A stretch of DNA of 9,888 bases from Rhodospirillaceae bacterium (GTDB taxonomy: Bacteria > Pseudomonadota > Alphaproteobacteria > Rhodospirillales > Magnetovibrionaceae). The notes below the pieces were generated by a model, which saw only the letters and a list, made by a program, of their open reading frames with translations, searched no databases and was not told the DNA's origin. The position numbers were made by a program, and so were the translations under genes. Location of the stretch: assembly GCA_002401565.1 (NCBI GenBank), contig NVTL01000030.1, forward strand, positions 4,219 to 14,106, read 5' to 3'. This document shows, one piece after another, positions 8,162 through 9,888 of the stretch; the first letter of the stretch is position 1; each line of letters begins with the position of its first letter.

Positions 8162-9319
8162 CTAGATCAACCTGTGCTCACTTAAAGCAACCCAATACGC
8201 AGCCCCTAGAGATAAAAGGTCATCGTTGAAATCATAGTGTGGGTTGTGAAGCTTGGGGCAATCTTCGCTTTGCCCTGCCCCCAACCAGCCATAGCAACCG
8301 GGCCTTTTGCCCAACATAAAGGCAAAATCTTCGGCCCCCATGCTGGGGATAGGGTTGCGATTAACGTTTGTCTCGCCCACCAAGCTTGCCATCACATCGG
8401 CACTCACCTGGGCCTCAATGGGCGTATTGATCGTGGGCGGATAGCGGGCATCGTAAATCAACTGAATATCGCATCCCATCGACTTACCCACACCCTCAAT
8501 TATTTTGCGGAGCGCTTGTTCAATTTCACAGCCGAGCTCTGGCGAGAACCATCGGGCTGTTCCTTTCAACACGACTTCGTCCGGAATCACATTATACGTA
8601 TCGCCGCCCTGAATTTTCGTGATCGAAACCACGCACGAGTCATGGGGAGAAACCCAACGGCTAACAAGAGACTGAACGGCGGTGACAATGTGTGCAGACG
8701 CCAAGATCGGATCGACCACCAAATGCGGCATGGCCGCATGCCCGCCCCGGCCTTTAACAACAATATCAAACGTATCGCACGCCGCCATCATGGCACCGGG
8801 ACCAACCGCCATCTGCCCGGCGGGCATGGAGGGCCAATTGTGCAGGCCGTAGATTTCTTGGATCGGAAACTTTTCAAACAAGCCTTCACGCACCATCACT
8901 TCGGCGCCGCCTTCGATTTCTTCGGCGGGCTGAAAGATAAAGACAACGGTGCCGCGAAACGTTCCGCTTTCGGCTAAAATTTTCGCCGCCCCCAACAACA
9001 TTGCCGTATGCCCGTCATGTCCACACGCATGCATCTTGCCGGGATTCTTTGACGCGTGAGCAAAGGTGTTTTGTTCGGTAATTTCCAAGGCATCCATATC
9101 GGCCCGCAAAGCAATGCAATCGCCCTCACCTTTGGACAGCACCCCGACCACGCCCGTGGTGGCAAGGCCTAACTGAACCTCTATGCCAAAGCTTTTCAGC
9201 TGATCGGCGACAAATTTTGCGGTGTCGAATTCTTGAAAGGCTATTTCCGGATTGGCGTGCAATTGATGACGCCACTGGGTCATAGTGTCTTGCAACGTTT
9301 TGGCGCGATCTAAGGGCAT
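8162..9319 (-). CDS. M20 family amidohydrolase (aminoacylase/hippurate hydrolase type)
   Basis: This 385-residue cytoplasmic metallohydrolase of the M20D (AbgB/HipO/AmaA) group is predicted to cleave N-acyl amino acids to the free amino acid and a carboxylate. The two-metal site is visible: Cys99 and His101 in MHACGHDGH, Glu133-Glu134 in QPAEE (general base plus metal ligand), His160 in GLHNWP, and His358 in LHNPHYDF. GRGGHAAMP at 190-198 marks the lid/dimerisation domain. There is no signal peptide. The start at 9319 has a weak GGAAAA purine run upstream. It shares strand with the aap operon and ends 298 bases before aapJ, so a role in feeding amino acids from acylated precursors is plausible but inferred. 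The exact substrate (hippurate, N-acetyl amino acid, or another) cannot be told from sequence. Confidence 0.94.
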   Translation of the reverse strand: MPLDRAKTLQDTMTQWRHQLHANPEIAFQEFDTAKFVADQLKSFGIEVQLGLATTGVVGVLSKGEGDCIALRADMDALEITEQNTFAHASKNPGKMHACGHDGHTAMLLGAAKILAESGTFRGTVVFIFQPAEEIEGGAEVMVREGLFEKFPIQEIYGLHNWPSMPAGQMAVGPGAMMAACDTFDIVVKGRGGHAAMPHLVVDPILASAHIVTAVQSLVSRWVSPHDSCVVSITKIQGGDTYNVIPDEVVLKGTARWFSPELGCEIEQALRKIIEGVGKSMGCDIQLIYDARYPPTINTPIEAQVSADVMASLVGETNVNRNPIPSMGAEDFAFMLGKRPGCYGWLGAGQSEDCPKLHNPHYDFNDDLLSLGAAYWVALSEHRLI

Positions 9320-9351
9320 TTATTTTCCAATATATATAAAGGGAACATCTG

Positions 9352-9359
9352 ATTATACT
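9352..9359. promoter_or_regulatory. Overlapping divergent -10-like boxes
   Basis: The 46-base gap between the divergent genes holds TATAAT on the minus strand (9357-9352) and TATACT on the plus strand (9354-9359), sharing four base pairs. Neither has a good TTGACA-like -35 element at normal spacing. If the plus box is used, transcription would start about 9366, exactly at the AlkC-type ATG. Function is inferred from -10 similarity only. Confidence 0.35.
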
Positions 9360-9365
9360 CACAAC

Positions 9366-9888
9366 ATGCCAGAACCCTTTAAAAACAATTTTGATGAAAC
9401 CGCAATTTCAACCATGGCCGAACATTTTGGCCGTATCGAAACCGATTTTGATGTGGATGGATTTATCGCTTTTGCCACCAAAGGCCTTGATGATTTAGAG
9501 CTTAAACAACGCTCATCTCGTCTGACCGATGCGCTGGAACTTTATCTGCCCAAAGATTTCAAGACCGCCGCCAATGTCTTGGTCGCCAGCCTAGACACGC
9601 CTAACCAGTCGGGAAACCACGGCTGGCCCATAATGCCCATGGCGGATTACATTGCCCGGCACGGTTTGGGGGATGTAGAGTTTTCGTTGAATGTTCTGAA
9701 AGCCATGACATCTCGTTTTACAGCGGAATTTGCAATTCGCCCGTTTATCCTCACCCATCTTGAATTTACCCTAAAAACCCTCACCCGTTGGGCCAAGGAC
9801 AAAGACGAACATGTGCGGCGTTTGGTCAGCGAAGGCACGCGCCCGCGTTTGCCGTGGGGTCTGCAGTTAAAACCGTTTGTTAAAGACC
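9366..9888 (+). CDS. AlkC-type DNA alkylation repair protein, 3'-partial
   Basis: This reading frame stays open for 174 codons to the window end and encodes the N-terminal part of a HEAT-like-repeat DNA glycosylase of the AlkC/AlkD superfamily (PF08713), which removes N-alkylated bases. The N terminus MPEPFKNNFD resembles the family's usual start, followed by GLDDLELKQRSSRL, WPIMPMADYIARHGL and FTAEFAIRPFI. The family hallmark EHVRRLVSEGTRPRLPW is at 148-164, which points to AlkC rather than AlkD. The C-terminal part, including most of the catalytic cleft, lies outside the window. No Shine-Dalgarno sequence lies close to the ATG; the nearest purine run, AAAGGGAA, is about 20 bases away. The gene is divergent from the amidohydrolase with 46 bases between starts. 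I am confident in the family; glycosylase activity is inferred from characterised AlkC proteins. Confidence 0.88.
   Translation, partial: MPEPFKNNFDETAISTMAEHFGRIETDFDVDGFIAFATKGLDDLELKQRSSRLTDALELYLPKDFKTAANVLVASLDTPNQSGNHGWPIMPMADYIARHGLGDVEFSLNVLKAMTSRFTAEFAIRPFILTHLEFTLKTLTRWAKDKDEHVRRLVSEGTRPRLPWGLQLKPFVKD

Noticed and set aside
8237..8977. Long 246-codon plus-strand ORF opposite the amidohydrolase
   Set aside because: It is the antisense shadow of a clearly conserved M20 gene; its translation is Arg/His/Asn-rich and shows no domain.

Overview
The window looks like an ordinary chromosomal segment of an alphaproteobacterium of moderate GC content. The lineage call is an inference. It rests on the complete AapJ-AapQ-AapM-AapP general L-amino-acid ABC transporter, an operon best known from rhizobia and other alphaproteobacteria, and on the style of the flanking housekeeping proteins. 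No rRNA, tRNA, CRISPR array, insertion sequence, phage module or integration scar was seen.

Layout, left to right. A plus-strand flavoprotein of the HI0933/BaiN type enters from outside the window; its FAD-binding glycine motif lies upstream of the first in-window ATG, so the gene is 5'-truncated by the window edge. It ends in a 14-base tail-to-tail overlap with a minus-strand YgiQ-type radical SAM gene. Continuing on the minus strand, read right to left in transcription order, come aapJ (periplasmic binding protein), aapQ and aapM (membrane permeases), aapP (ATPase), a 92-residue cysteine-containing helical protein of unknown function, and ygiQ. Upstream of aapJ is an AT-rich gap of about 298 bases. 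Beyond it, still on the minus strand, is an M20-family amidohydrolase. At the right edge a divergent plus-strand gene for an AlkC-type DNA alkylation-repair protein starts 46 bases from the amidohydrolase and runs off the end.

How the genes work together. AapJ captures L-amino acids in the periplasm, AapQ/AapM form the channel and AapP drives uptake with ATP. The neighbouring M20 enzyme is predicted to cleave N-acyl amino acids, so it could supply free amino acids from conjugates; this link is inferred from adjacency only. The flavoprotein, YgiQ and AlkC-like genes have no evident link to transport.

The less routine signals are non-coding. There is a strong hairpin directly in front of the ygiQ start codon, a hairpin between aapJ and aapQ, a 9-base inverted repeat in the aap leader, and overlapping -10-like boxes between the amidohydrolase and the possibly leaderless AlkC-type gene. 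The one uncharacterised protein is the 92-residue ORF. I do not see a convincing new multi-gene system here.
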